Source: Bradyrhizobium manausense
Lineage (GTDB): Bacteria; Pseudomonadota; Alphaproteobacteria; Rhizobiales; Xanthobacteraceae
Assembly (NCBI RefSeq): GCF_018129685.1
Contig: NZ_JAFCLG010000026.1
Span: 1-64,000 of the forward strand
Length of the DNA stretch: 64,000 bases
Direction of reading: 5' to 3'
The translations under genes and the position numbers were made by a program. Of the stretch, positions 16,192-29,076 are shown piece after piece. Numbering within the stretch: the stretch's first letter is position 1; every line of letters begins with the position of its first letter. The notes under the pieces were generated by a model. It was not told where the DNA came from, searched no databases, and saw only the letters and a list, made by a program, of their open reading frames with translations.

Positions 16192-17379
16192 CTACTGCAA
16201 CACCTCGAACAACCCCGCCGCCCCCATGCCGCCGCCGACGCACATGGTGACGACCGCGTATTTGGCCTTGCGGCGGCGGCCTTCGATCAAGGCGTGGCCG
16301 GTCAGGCGCGCGCCCGACATGCCGTAGGGATGCCCGACCGCGATCGCGCCGCCGTCGACGTTGATCTTCTCGGGGTCGATGCCGAGCTTGTCGCGGCAAT
16401 AGAGCACCTGCACCGCGAAGGCTTCGTTGAGCTCCCACAGACCGATGTCGTCGACCTTCAGCCCGTGACGCTTGAGCAGGCGCGGCACGGCAAACACCGG
16501 GCCGATGCCCATCTCGTCCGGCTCGCAGCCGGCCGACACGAAGCCGCGGAAGATGCCGAGCGGATTGAGACCGCGCCTGGCCGCTTCCTTGTCGCTCATG
16601 ATCACCGAGGCGCTGGCGCCATCCGAGAGCTGGCTGGCGTTGCCGGCGGTGATGGAGAAACCTTCCCCGCGCACGGGCTTGAGTCCGGCAAGACCCTCGG
16701 CCGTGGTCTCGGGGCGCGGACCTTCGTCCTGCGACAGCGTCACTTCCCTCATCGACACGGCGCCGGTCGCCTTGTCGGTGACCGCCATCTGCGTCGTGAT
16801 CGGCGCGATCTCGTCCTTGAACTTGCCGCCCTGCTGCGCCGCCGCGGTACGGCGCTGGCTCTCGAGAGAATACTCGTCCTGCTTCTCGCGCGAGATGCCG
16901 TAGCGCTTGGCGACGACTTCCGCGGTGTCGATCATGGGCATGTAGACCTCGCCCTTGATCTTGAGCAGCGCCGGGTCCTGGGCGTGGAAGCCGTTCATCT
17001 TGTCGTTCTGGACGAGGGAGATCGACTCGCCGCCGCCGCCGACCGCGACCTCGACACCGTCGAAGATCACCGAGCGCGCGGCGAGCGCGATCGCCTGCAG
17101 GCCCGAAGCACACTGACGGTCGATCGTGGTGCCGGCAACGGTGACGGGAAGACCGGCACGGAGCAGCGCCTTACGCGCGATGTTGCCGCCGGTTGCGCCC
17201 TGCTGGAGCGCAGCGCCCATCACGACGTCCTCGATCTCGTTCGGATCGACCTTCGCGCGCGCAACGGCTTCGCCGATGGCATGGCCGAGCAGCGTCGCGC
17301 CCTCGGTGGCGTTGAGCATGCCGCGATAGGCCTTGCCGATCGGCGTGCGGGCAGTGGAAACGATGACGGCGTCGGTCAA
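16192..17379 (-). CDS. pimB: Thiolase / acyl-CoA acetyltransferase (PimB-like)
   Basis: A 395-residue thiolase. The nucleophilic Cys is in TIDRQCASGLQAI (about residue 89), the NEAFA histidine-loop motif is ELNEAFAVQ, the catalytic His is in GGAIAVGHPYGMSGAR, and the final Cys is in CVGGGMGAA. The start is TTG at 17379: it carries a near-consensus AAGGAGG 6-7 nt upstream and overlaps the pimA stop by 4 bp (TTGA), indicating translational coupling. It should cleave 3-oxoacyl-CoA with CoA to release acetyl-CoA in the last step of each beta-oxidation turn. Role in pimelate-type degradation is inferred from gene order. Confidence 0.85.
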   Translation of the reverse strand: MTDAVIVSTARTPIGKAYRGMLNATEGATLLGHAIGEAVARAKVDPNEIEDVVMGAALQQGATGGNIARKALLRAGLPVTVAGTTIDRQCASGLQAIALAARSVIFDGVEVAVGGGGESISLVQNDKMNGFHAQDPALLKIKGEVYMPMIDTAEVVAKRYGISREKQDEYSLESQRRTAAAQQGGKFKDEIAPITTQMAVTDKATGAVSMREVTLSQDEGPRPETTAEGLAGLKPVRGEGFSITAGNASQLSDGASASVIMSDKEAARRGLNPLGIFRGFVSAGCEPDEMGIGPVFAVPRLLKRHGLKVDDIGLWELNEAFAVQVLYCRDKLGIDPEKINVDGGAIAVGHPYGMSGARLTGHALIEGRRRKAKYAVVTMCVGGGMGAAGLFEVLQ

Positions 17380-19052
17380 GAGCGACCTCCTTGTTGCGTG
17401 AGATGAGATGGTTTCTGCTGCTGGCGCAATTCGTGGCGCGACAGCTTTCCGACCGGCGTGCGCGGCAGATCCTCGACGAACTCGACCGCCGCAGGCAATT
17501 CGTGCTTACCGACCTTGCCGGCGAGCTGGGCGCGCAGCTCGTCGAGCGTGAACGGCTTTGCATCCGGCTTCAGCTTGATGAAGGCCTTGGCGGCTTCGCC
17601 CCGATAGGGGTCGGGAATGCCGAGCACGATCACCTCGTGCACGCCTGGAACGGTGTAGATCGCCTGCTCGATCATCTGCGGATAGACGTTGAAGCCGCCC
17701 GAGATGATCATGTCCTTCTTGCGATCGACCAGGAAGAAATAGCCGTCGGTGTCGACATAGCCGATGTCGCCGGTCAGGAACCGGCCGTCGGAGAAATACT
17801 CCGCGTTTTCCTTCTGCTTGTTCCAGTAGCCCTTGGTGACGTTCGGGCCCTTGATGCGGATCTCGCCGACCTCGCCCGGCGGCAGCACTTTTGTCGAATC
17901 GTCCAGCGAGACGACATCGAGCTCGATGCCGGGCAGCATCAGGCCGATCGAGCCCGGCTTGTCGGGACCTGTAGGCGGATGGCCGGTGCCCGGCGAACAG
18001 GTTTCGGTCATGCCCCAGCCGCTCTTGAGCTTCTTGCCGACCTTGCGCTCGAAGAAGCTCGCGACCTCGACCGGCAGCGGCGCGCCGCCGGAGCCGATGG
18101 CGTTGAGCGAGGAGAAGTCGCGCTTGTCGAGATCGGGGAGCGCGGCAATCGCGATCCACATCGTCGGCACGCCCGGGAAATAGGTCGCGCGCTTGACCTC
18201 GATGTCGCGCATCACGGCTTCGACGTCGAAACGCTGGTGCAGCGAGATCAGGTTGCCGCGCCGGAGCGAGGACAGCAGCACGACGGTGAGCGCGTAGATG
18301 TGGAACAGCGGCAGCACGCAGATCACGCGCTCGACGACGTCGCCGCGCGCCGCACGTGCCGGCTTGCCCCAGACGTCGTAGATCGACACGGCAGAGGTGA
18401 GATTGCCGTGCGTGAGCATGGCCCCCTTCGGCAGGCCGGTGGTGCCGCCGGTATATTGCAGCAGCGCGACGTCATCGACCGCGACAGCGGGCCATTGCGC
18501 CGGCAGCGGCGCGCCCGCGACGAAGGCCTGGAAGGTGACGATCCGGGGATCATCAGGAATTGCCGCCTGCGGCGTGCCGACCTTGCCCCAATGATCGTCC
18601 TCGCAGACGACGAGGCGGTCGATCAGCCCTTTCTCGAGGAATTTCAGCGCGGTCGGCAGCAGGGCCTGGAGGTTCGAGGTGACCAGCAGGCGCGAGCCGG
18701 AATCGGACACCTTGTGCGTCAGCGCGATCTCGCCGTCGAGCGGCGACAGATGCGCGACGCGGGCGCCGGCCTTCAGCGCGCCGAAGAAATTGACGGGATG
18801 ATCCGGCGTGTTGCCGAGGAACAGCGCAACGGAGGTGTCCTTGCCGCAGCCGGCGCGCAGGAACGCGGCGGCCGCGCGCTCGGCCATCCCGGCGAGCTCG
18901 GTGTAGGTGATCGGGGAATCGCGAAACTCGATCGCGGTGCGCGGGCCGTAATTCGTTGCCGCCGTCGACAGCAGGTCAGGCAACGTGCCCTGGACGATGG
19001 TGTCGTCCCAATGCACGCCCTCGGGGTAAAACTGTTCGCCGGGATGGGTCAT
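17376..19052 (-). CDS. pimA: Acid-CoA ligase (PimA-like)
   Basis: A 558-residue ANL-superfamily adenylating enzyme. The phosphate-binding motif is LLQYTGGTTGLPKGAMLTHG (about 209-228). GWGMTETCSPGTG is the A5 motif, TGDIGYVDTDGYFFLVDRKK is A7-A8 with the hinge, and the A10 lysine lies in PRTPVGKLSRHELR. It activates a carboxylic acid to acyl-AMP and then acyl-CoA. The reading as a dicarboxylate-CoA ligase (PimA of R. palustris) comes from the surrounding hydratase-dehydrogenase, thiolase and paired dehydrogenase genes in the same order, not from a diagnostic residue. It is separated from pimF by a 400-bp hairpin-rich gap and coupled to pimB. Confidence 0.82.
   Translation of the reverse strand: MTHPGEQFYPEGVHWDDTIVQGTLPDLLSTAATNYGPRTAIEFRDSPITYTELAGMAERAAAAFLRAGCGKDTSVALFLGNTPDHPVNFFGALKAGARVAHLSPLDGEIALTHKVSDSGSRLLVTSNLQALLPTALKFLEKGLIDRLVVCEDDHWGKVGTPQAAIPDDPRIVTFQAFVAGAPLPAQWPAVAVDDVALLQYTGGTTGLPKGAMLTHGNLTSAVSIYDVWGKPARAARGDVVERVICVLPLFHIYALTVVLLSSLRRGNLISLHQRFDVEAVMRDIEVKRATYFPGVPTMWIAIAALPDLDKRDFSSLNAIGSGGAPLPVEVASFFERKVGKKLKSGWGMTETCSPGTGHPPTGPDKPGSIGLMLPGIELDVVSLDDSTKVLPPGEVGEIRIKGPNVTKGYWNKQKENAEYFSDGRFLTGDIGYVDTDGYFFLVDRKKDMIISGGFNVYPQMIEQAIYTVPGVHEVIVLGIPDPYRGEAAKAFIKLKPDAKPFTLDELRAQLAGKVGKHELPAAVEFVEDLPRTPVGKLSRHELRQQQKPSHLTQQGGRS
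17386..17392 (-). promoter_or_regulatory. Strong Shine-Dalgarno deciding the pimB TTG start
   Basis: On the minus strand AAGGAGG sits 6-7 nt before the TTG at 17379, inside the last codons of pimA. No ATG or GTG start is better placed, so the TTG is the supported start and re-initiation after pimA is likely. Confidence 0.8.
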
Positions 19053-19117
19053 AGGCGATCGATACTCTGCAAAGCGGTCGTGATGGTGTCGCGTGAGGTG
19101 GCCACGGACGGACGGGC

Positions 19118-19402
19118 TCCCTCCCCCCTTGCGGGGGAGGGTTGGGCAATCGCATATGGATTTCGCGAGGACCGCGGGCTTACTCCGCCTCTCCCGCTTG
19201 CGGGAGAGGCCGACGCGCTCGGAGAGCGCGGCGGGTGAGGGTTCTCACCACTCGGGGACATCCTCCGCAATTCTCGACAATCCCAATGCGGAGACAGCCC
19301 CCACCCCAGCCCTCCCCCGCAAGCGGGAGAGGGAGCCGACTGCCAATGCCGCCGCATCCTACACACCATATGCGATTGCCCTGCCCACAAGGGGGGAGGG
19401 AA
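19118..19402. repeat. Large nested REP hairpin block
   Basis: The outer arms tccctcccccct...gggcaatcgcatatgg and ccatatgcgattgccctgcc...ggggggaggga are complementary across about 285 bp. Inner arms (cctctcccgcttgcgggaga, with right-hand counterpart ccctcccccgcaagcgggag) pair too. It fills most of the 400-bp gap between pimF and pimA. No gene is seen in that gap. Confidence 0.85.
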
Positions 19403-19452
19403 CGGAGAGAGCGTTGCCCGGAGCGGGGACATAGCAGCAGCACCCAACCTGA

Positions 19453-21549
<2,097 letters not shown>

Positions 21550-21677
21550 GGTTTCCCTCCTTGGTGGGATGTAGTTTTGTTCGATTTCGCGGTGCGGAAT
21601 TTAATTCCGCATCTTGACGGCAGGGTTATTTTGAAGCACGTGGCTTGTCAACGACTCCGCGCAAGAGCAGATCAGGG

Positions 21678-22544
21678 ATGAAGCGTACAGGAAAGAAGAC
21701 TGCGACCGATCGGAATTTCGTCGTGGCGCTTTCCCGCGGACTTGACGTATTGCGCGCATTCCAGCCCAGCGACGGACTGCTCGGCAATCAGGAGATTGCC
21801 TCCCGCACCAATCTGCCGAAGCCGACCGTTTCGCGGCTGACCTACACGCTGACGAAGCTTGGCTATCTGACGCCGGTTCCCCGTTTCGAGAAATATCAGC
21901 TGGCACCGGCCGCAATGGCGCTCGGTTACGCGGCGCTCGCCAATCTCGGCGTTCGGCATTTGTCCGAACCGTTCCGCGAGGAATTGATGCGCGCGACGGG
22001 AGGTGCCGTCGCGATCGGCGGCCGCGACCGTCACAGCATGATCTATTTCGGACAGAGCCGCGGCAGCGAGACCGTCGGCGTTCAACTTGACGTCGGCTCG
22101 CGCGTGCCGATTGCAACCAGCGCGATGGGCCGCGCCTATTTCTGGGCGCTCGGCGAGGAAGACCGCGCCGAACTGACGCGTGTCCTGCGCGAACATTACG
22201 GCAGCCGCTGGCCGAAGATGCGCGAGGGGCTGGAGCGTTCCGGCGAGACGGTTGCCAAGCACGGCTTCGCGATCTCGGTCGGCGACTGGCACGATGACAT
22301 CGGCGCCGCCGGCGTCGCGCTCAGGCTCAACGACGGAACCGGGCCTTACGCATTCAATTGCGGCGCGCCCGCATTCCGCTTCACGGAAGAGCGATTGATC
22401 AACGACATTGGACCCCGTCTGCTTGCGATGGTAAGGAACATCGAAGCGGCACTCGGGGGACTGATGCCGCCATCCAAAAAAGACGACAGCAAAAAGCTGA
22501 AATCAGGAGGAAAAGTTGCGCGTGTGGCCGAGGGGATCAGATAG
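21678..22544 (+). CDS. IclR-family transcriptional regulator
   Basis: 288 residues from the ATG at 21678 (an in-frame TTG at 21645 would add 11 basic residues). The N-terminal winged helix includes LSRGLDVLRAF, then EIASRTNLPKPTVSRLTYTL and GYL, which are typical of IclR. The C-terminal effector domain spans about 95-265 (VGVQLDVGSRVPIATSAMGR is the conserved ligand-domain entrance). The last ~20 residues are a basic Lys-rich tail. Divergent from pimF and upstream of the ABC transporter, it is well placed to control acid catabolism and uptake; the effector is unknown. Confidence 0.9.
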   Translation: MKRTGKKTATDRNFVVALSRGLDVLRAFQPSDGLLGNQEIASRTNLPKPTVSRLTYTLTKLGYLTPVPRFEKYQLAPAAMALGYAALANLGVRHLSEPFREELMRATGGAVAIGGRDRHSMIYFGQSRGSETVGVQLDVGSRVPIATSAMGRAYFWALGEEDRAELTRVLREHYGSRWPKMREGLERSGETVAKHGFAISVGDWHDDIGAAGVALRLNDGTGPYAFNCGAPAFRFTEERLINDIGPRLLAMVRNIEAALGGLMPPSKKDDSKKLKSGGKVARVAEGIR

Positions 22545-22610
22545 CCTTTGTCATGTCAGGGAGCGGTTCGCATCGCCCCTTCGCCTGCGAAACGGTGTGG
22601 GCGAGACGAC

Positions 22611-24118
<1,508 letters not shown>

Positions 24119-24158
24119 GGTGAGATGATGGATTCGATCTATCCGCGCGCTCGCTTCA

Positions 24159-24279
24159 CCTCTCCCTTCGGGAGAGGTCGGCGCGTAGCGCCGGGTGAGG
24201 GTTTACGGTCCCATTCCGAAGCTGCGGCCCCTCACCCGATTTGCTGCGCAAATCGACCTCTCCCCGCTGGGGAGAGGTG
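24159..24279. repeat. REP-like inverted repeat inside ABC operon
   Basis: cctctcccttcgggagaggt is a short hairpin at the left, and cctctccccgctggggagag, then gt at the right pairs with it. The middle contains gggtgagggttt...gcccctcacccgatttgctg. It fills most of the 219-bp gap between the ATPase and permease genes. Confidence 0.8.
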
Positions 24280-24337
24280 GACCTCCGACGTCGTCGCATT
24301 TCACCCCGCATCGGGCAAGTTTTAGGGAGCCGGCACG

Positions 24338-25216
24338 ATGGAGCTATTTACCAACCAGGTGCTGGCCGGCATTGCCACGGGCGCGATCTACGCCTGCATG
24401 GCGCTCGCGGTGGTCATGATCTACCAGGCGATCGACCATCTCAACTTCGCGCAAGGCGAGATGGCGATGTTCTCGACCTTCATCTCCTGGCAGCTGATGC
24501 AGTGGGGCGTGCCCTATTGGGGCGCCTTCGTGATCACGCTCGCGCTGTCCTTCGTCGCCGGCATCGCCATCGAGCGTATCCTGTTCAAGCCGCTCGCCAA
24601 GGCCCCGGTGCTGACCAACGTCGCCGGCTTCATCGCGTTGTTTGCGATCATCAACTCGTCGGCTGGCCTGATCTGGGACTTCACCATCAAGCAATATCCG
24701 ACCCCGTTCGGCTCCTCGCCGTTCCTCGGCAGCCAGCTGATCTCGACCCACCAGGCCGGCATGATCGGCGTCACCGTGCTGCTGCTGCTCGGCCTGTATT
24801 TCTTCTTCCAGTACACAAGGATCGGCCTTGCCATGCGCGCGGCCGCCTCGGTGCCTGAATCGGCGCGCCTCGTCGGCATCAACACGAGCTGGATGATCGC
24901 GCTGGGCTGGGGCATGGCGACCGCGATCGGCGCGATCGCGGGCATGCTGATTGCCCCGGTCGTGTTCCTCGAGCCCAACATGATGGGCGGCGTGCTGATC
25001 TACGGGTTTGCCGCAGCCGTGCTCGGCGGCCTCACCAGCCCGTTCGGCGCCGTGGTCGGCGGCTTCCTGGTCGGCATCTTCGAGAATCTCGCGGGCACCT
25101 ACATTCCCGGCGTCGGCAACGAGCTGAAACTCCCGATCGCGCTCGCGCTGATCATCTCCGTCCTGGTCGTCAAACCCGCTGGTCTGTTCGGCCGGCAAAT
25201 CGTCAAGCGAGTTTGA
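24338..25216 (+). CDS. Branched-chain amino-acid-type ABC transporter permease (LivH-like)
   Basis: 292 residues, about eight membrane segments. It starts MELFTNQVLAGIATGAIYAC, the typical LivH opening (QQ..NGL..GS.YAL-like). The conserved cytoplasmic loop is TRIGLAMRAAASVPESARLV with G-I-N at its end, contacting the ATPases. It ends with a PAGLFGRQ-type motif (KPAGLFGRQIVKRV). AGGGAG-like sequence precedes the ATG. It forms the translocation pathway with the LivM-like partner that starts 2 bp after its stop. Confidence 0.93.
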   Translation: MELFTNQVLAGIATGAIYACMALAVVMIYQAIDHLNFAQGEMAMFSTFISWQLMQWGVPYWGAFVITLALSFVAGIAIERILFKPLAKAPVLTNVAGFIALFAIINSSAGLIWDFTIKQYPTPFGSSPFLGSQLISTHQAGMIGVTVLLLLGLYFFFQYTRIGLAMRAAASVPESARLVGINTSWMIALGWGMATAIGAIAGMLIAPVVFLEPNMMGGVLIYGFAAAVLGGLTSPFGAVVGGFLVGIFENLAGTYIPGVGNELKLPIALALIISVLVVKPAGLFGRQIVKRV

Positions 25217-25218
25217 TC

Positions 25219-26235
25219 ATGAGCGCAGTCGAAGACGTCGTCACGGAAGCCCCGGCCGTCGAGGCCGTTCCGAAGCGAGCCATGACGCTGGGAAGCGGCA
25301 CCTCGATCGTGGTGCTGCTGCTCCTCATCGCCGTGCCGTTGTTTGCGAAGAACTTCGTCATCTTCCAGCTGACCCAGCTCCTGTATCTGGGCCTCGCCGT
25401 GCTGGCGCTGAACATCCTGACCGGCGGCTCGGGCCAGTTCTCGCTCGGACAGAGCGCGTTCTACGGCATCGGCGCCTACATCACGGCCGTGATGATGGAG
25501 CAGTTCAACATCCCCTACTTCCTTTGCCTGCCGGTCGCGGGCGTGCTTTGCTTCGGCGTCGGCTTCCTGTTCGGCCAGCCGGCGCTGCGGCTCTCCGGCG
25601 TCTATCTCGCGCTGGCGACCTTCGCGCTCGCCACCGCGATGCCGCAGCTGCTCAAGCTGAACTTCCTCGAGAAGTGGACCGGCGGCGTGCAGGGCCTCGT
25701 CGTCACCAAGCCGGATGCGCCGTTCGGGCTGCCGATGTCGCAGGACATGTGGCTCTATTACTTCACGCTCGTCGTCGTGCTCGCGATCTACATCTTCTCG
25801 GTCAATTTGCTGCGCTCCCGCTCCGGCCGCGCCTTCATGGCGATCCGCGACAACGAGATCGCGGCCTCCGCCATGGGCGTCAACGTCGCACTCTACAAGA
25901 CGCTGGCCTTCGGCGTCTCTGCCGGAATCACCGGCGTCGCCGGCGGTCTCAGCGCGATCGCGGTGCAGTTCGTCGCGCCCGACAGCTTCACCATCACGCT
26001 CGCGATCCAGCTGTTCCTCGGCATGGTCGTCGGCGGCGTCGGCTGGCTGCCCGGCTCGATCATCGGCGCGGCCTTCATCATCTTCGTGCCGAACATCGCC
26101 GAAGGCATCTCCAAGGGCCTCTCCGGCGCCGTGTTCGGCGTGCTCCTGTTCCTCGTCATCTACCTCGTGCCGCACGGCGCAAGGCAAGTCGCGATCCTGG
26201 GCCAGCAATTCGCCGGACGGCTCAGAAAGAACTGA
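25219..26235 (+). CDS. Branched-chain amino-acid-type ABC transporter permease (LivM-like)
   Basis: 338 residues with a polar N-terminus and about nine membrane segments. LivM hallmarks are GGSGQFSLGQSAFYGIGAYI, LRLSGVYLALATFALA, and the coupling loop LRSRSGRAFMAIRDNEIAAS followed by MGVNVALYKTLAF. The start is the ATG at 25219; the TTG two codons earlier overlaps the previous stop and is less likely. It pairs with the LivH-like permease. Confidence 0.93.
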   Translation: MSAVEDVVTEAPAVEAVPKRAMTLGSGTSIVVLLLLIAVPLFAKNFVIFQLTQLLYLGLAVLALNILTGGSGQFSLGQSAFYGIGAYITAVMMEQFNIPYFLCLPVAGVLCFGVGFLFGQPALRLSGVYLALATFALATAMPQLLKLNFLEKWTGGVQGLVVTKPDAPFGLPMSQDMWLYYFTLVVVLAIYIFSVNLLRSRSGRAFMAIRDNEIAASAMGVNVALYKTLAFGVSAGITGVAGGLSAIAVQFVAPDSFTITLAIQLFLGMVVGGVGWLPGSIIGAAFIIFVPNIAEGISKGLSGAVFGVLLFLVIYLVPHGARQVAILGQQFAGRLRKN

Positions 26236-26263
26236 AACGCTTCAATCAAGGATGGAGACCAAA

Positions 26264-27493
26264 TTGACTTTCGGAAGAACACTGCGAACCACCGCACTCG
26301 TAACGGCGGTCGCGACCCTCACCTCCGGCGCAGCACTCGCTCAGAAGAAATACGACACCGGCGCGACCGATACCGAGATCAAGATCGGCAACATCATGCC
26401 GTACAGCGGTCCGGCCTCGGCCTATGGCATCATCGGCAAGACCGAAGAAGCCTATTTCAAAATGATCAACGACAAGGGCGGCATCAACGGCCGCAAGGTC
26501 AACTTCGTCACCTATGACGACGGCTATTCGCCGCCGAAGGCCGTCGAGCAGGTCCGCAAGCTGGTCGAGAGCGACGAGGTGCTCGCCGTGTTCAACCCGC
26601 TCGGCACGCCCTCGAACTCCGCGATCCAGAAATACCTGAACGCCAAGAAGATCCCGCAGCTGTTCGTCGCGACCGGCGCCACCAAGTGGAACGACCCGAA
26701 GAACTTCCCCTGGACCATGGGCTGGCAGCCCTCCTACCAGAGCGAAGCGCATATCTATGCCAAATGGCTGATGAGGGAGAAGCCCGACGCCAAGGTCGCG
26801 ATCCTCTATCAGAACGATGATTTCGGCAAAGACTACCTCAAAGGAACCAAGGACGGTCTCGGTGCGAAGGCGTCCTCCATGATCATCATGGAAGAAAGTT
26901 ATGAAGTCTCCGAGCCATCAATCGACGGTCACATCGTCAAGATCAAGTCTGCCAATCCCGACGTGCTTCTGATCTACGCGACACCGAAGTTCGCGGCCCA
27001 GACCATCAAGAAGACCGCGGAGCTCAGCTGGAAGCCGCTCCAGATCCTCACCAACGTGTCGATCTCGGTCGGCAGCGTGATGAAGCCGGCCGGTTTCGAG
27101 GCCTCGCAGGAGGTGCTCTCGGCGGCTTATGCCAAGGATTCCACCGACCCGCAGTGGAACAATGACCCCGGCATGAAGACGTGGAACGAGTTCGTCGACA
27201 AGTATATGCCCGGCGCCGACAAGACCGACACCGGCATGGTCTACGGCTACGGCGCGGCCTCGACCATGGCCAAGGTGCTGGAGCAGTGCGGCGACGATCT
27301 CACCCGTGCCAACCTCATGAAGCAGGCGGCGAGCCTGAAGGATTTTGCTCCGGACACGCTTCTGCCCGGCGTCAAGATCAACACCAGCCCCACCGACTTC
27401 GCGCCGATTTCGCAGCTCCAGATGCAGCGGTTCAAGGGCGAGAAGTGGGAACTCTTTGGCGAGATCATCAGCGGCGACGTCGCCTCCGAATGA
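26264..27493 (+). CDS. Periplasmic ABC substrate-binding protein, paralogue 1
   Basis: 409 residues from TTG at 26264, preferred because AAGGATGGAG ends 6 nt upstream and the length then matches paralogues 2 and 3 (408 and 409). An ATG at 26252 adds METK but lacks a spaced ribosome site. A signal peptide ends at ALAQ. The mature protein begins KKYDTGATDTEIKIGNIMPY, a type I periplasmic-binding fold (LivJ/Peripla_BP_6). Conserved blocks are GGINGRKVNF, YSPPKAVEQVRKLVE and PWTMGWQPSYQSEA. It delivers solute to the LivHMGF-like complex. Solute unknown. Confidence 0.92.
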   Translation: MTFGRTLRTTALVTAVATLTSGAALAQKKYDTGATDTEIKIGNIMPYSGPASAYGIIGKTEEAYFKMINDKGGINGRKVNFVTYDDGYSPPKAVEQVRKLVESDEVLAVFNPLGTPSNSAIQKYLNAKKIPQLFVATGATKWNDPKNFPWTMGWQPSYQSEAHIYAKWLMREKPDAKVAILYQNDDFGKDYLKGTKDGLGAKASSMIIMEESYEVSEPSIDGHIVKIKSANPDVLLIYATPKFAAQTIKKTAELSWKPLQILTNVSISVGSVMKPAGFEASQEVLSAAYAKDSTDPQWNNDPGMKTWNEFVDKYMPGADKTDTGMVYGYGAASTMAKVLEQCGDDLTRANLMKQAASLKDFAPDTLLPGVKINTSPTDFAPISQLQMQRFKGEKWELFGEIISGDVASE

Positions 27494-27530
27494 CGCGCTG
27501 ACGTCGCAGCCCAAGCCGGTCCACGCCGAC

Positions 27531-27562
27531 AAAGCCCCCGCGAACGATCGCGGGGGCTTTTT
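27531..27562 (+). terminator. Rho-independent terminator after paralogue 1
   Basis: The stem agcccccgcga / tcgcgggggct with a short acg loop is followed by ttttt. It lies 38 bp after the stop and should end or attenuate the operon before paralogue 2. Confidence 0.9.
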
Positions 27563-27622
27563 GTTGACGTCAGATATCAAATTTGTTCAATGCGACGCCG
27601 ATCCTGGTGAGGTGGGAGTGAG

Positions 27623-28849
27623 ATGACTGCCGTTCGATTTCCGGTTGTAGCGCTGTTTGCCGCGTTCGCGTTGTGCACTGCGATGAACACTGCCGCTCTG
27701 GCGCAGAAGGCCTACGACAACGGCGCCTCCGATACCGAGATCAGAATCGGCAACATCATGCCCTATAGCGGCCCGGCCTCGGCCTACGCCGCGATCGGCA
27801 AGGCCGAGGAAGCCTATTTCAACAAGATCAATGCCGAGGGCGGCATCAACGGCCGCAAGATCAAGTTCATCTCGTATGACGATGCCTATTCGCCGCCGAA
27901 GACGGTGGAGCAGGCGCGCAAGCTGGTCGAGAGCGACAACGTGCTCTTGATCTTCGGCTCGCTCGGAACCTCCACCAACGGCGCGATCCGCAAATACATG
28001 AACGAGAGCAAGGTGCCGCAATTGTTCGTGGCGAGCGGCGCCTCGAAGTGGAACGACCCGAAGCAATACCCCTGGACCATGGGCTGGCAGCCGAGCTACG
28101 CGAGCGAAGCGAAGATCTACGCCAAATACATCATGAAGGAGAAGCCCGACGCGAAGATCGGCGTGCTCTACCAGAACGACGATTTCGGCAAGGACTATCT
28201 GAAGGGACTGAAAGAGGGGCTCGGCGACAAAGCCCCGATGATCGTGCTGGAAGAGCCCTACGACACCTCCGAGCCCGCGATCGACGAGCATGTCGTGAAG
28301 CTGAAGGCTTCGGGCGCCGACGTCTTCATCAGCATCACAACGCCGAAGTTTGCGGCGCAAGCGATCAAGAAGGCGGCCGAGATCGCCTGGCACCCGATGC
28401 ACATCGTCTCCAACGTCTCGACCTCCGTCGGCGGCGTGATCGAGCCGGCGGGCTACGAGATCTCGCAAGGCATCCTGTCGGCGAGCTACCTCAAGGACGG
28501 CTCCGACCCGCAATGGAATGCCGATGACGGCATGAAGAGGTTCTACAACTTCATCGCGCAATACGATCCGAAGGCCAACAAGCTCGATGTCGGCGTCGTG
28601 TTCGGTTACGCCGCTGCACAAACCATGGCGAGGGTGTTGCAGATGTGCGGCGACAACCTGACCCGAGACAACGTCATGAAGCAGGCCGCAAGCCTGAAGG
28701 ATTTCGCACCCGATACGCTGCTGCCCGGCATCAGGATCAACACCGCGCCCGACAATTTCGCCCCGATCGAGCAGCTCCAGATGATGCGGTTCACAGGCAA
28801 GGCCTGGGAATTGTTCGGCGACGTCATCTCCAGCAACCTCGCTCACTGA
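27623..28849 (+). CDS. Periplasmic ABC substrate-binding protein, paralogue 2
   Basis: 408 residues with signal peptide (cleavage near ALAQK). The mature start AYDNGASDTEIRIGNIMPYS matches paralogues 1 and 3, as do GGINGRKIKF and WNDPKQYPWTMGWQPSYASE. It diverges more in the ligand lobes (for example GTSTNGAIRKYMNESKVPQL where the others have GTPSNSAIQKY), so it may bind a different solute. The gene is flanked by terminators on both sides, so it needs its own promoter or read-through. GGGAG precedes the ATG. Confidence 0.92.
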   Translation: MTAVRFPVVALFAAFALCTAMNTAALAQKAYDNGASDTEIRIGNIMPYSGPASAYAAIGKAEEAYFNKINAEGGINGRKIKFISYDDAYSPPKTVEQARKLVESDNVLLIFGSLGTSTNGAIRKYMNESKVPQLFVASGASKWNDPKQYPWTMGWQPSYASEAKIYAKYIMKEKPDAKIGVLYQNDDFGKDYLKGLKEGLGDKAPMIVLEEPYDTSEPAIDEHVVKLKASGADVFISITTPKFAAQAIKKAAEIAWHPMHIVSNVSTSVGGVIEPAGYEISQGILSASYLKDGSDPQWNADDGMKRFYNFIAQYDPKANKLDVGVVFGYAAAQTMARVLQMCGDNLTRDNVMKQAASLKDFAPDTLLPGIRINTAPDNFAPIEQLQMMRFTGKAWELFGDVISSNLAH

Positions 28850-28942
28850 CATCAACCCAGAATAGCCCGCCAAGCATCGAGCAACCCAAGGACGGCGCCG
28901 CCGTCTCGCAGTTGCACAGGCGCCGCTGACTACTAAAGAAGC

Positions 28943-28972
28943 AGCCCCTGCGACGATGTCGCGGGGGCTTTC
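28943..28972 (+). terminator. Rho-independent terminator after paralogue 2
   Basis: agcccctgcga pairs with tcgcgggggct (one G-U pair) around cgatg, followed by ttct. It lies 94 bp after the stop. Confidence 0.8.
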
Positions 28973-29076
28973 TGTTGAAGGGCAAAGGCAAATCGTATTG
29001 AATTGCCGGTGCGCCGCCAAAAACAATCAAGCCAAAAAAAGGAGCGCACACACCAAGAAAATCAAGGGAGATTGGA

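Noticed and set aside
22548..22610. Upstream start for the LivG-like ATPase
   Set aside because: The extra 21 residues are not part of the ABC domain, and the region looks like leader sequence; the ATG at 22611 precedes the conserved start.
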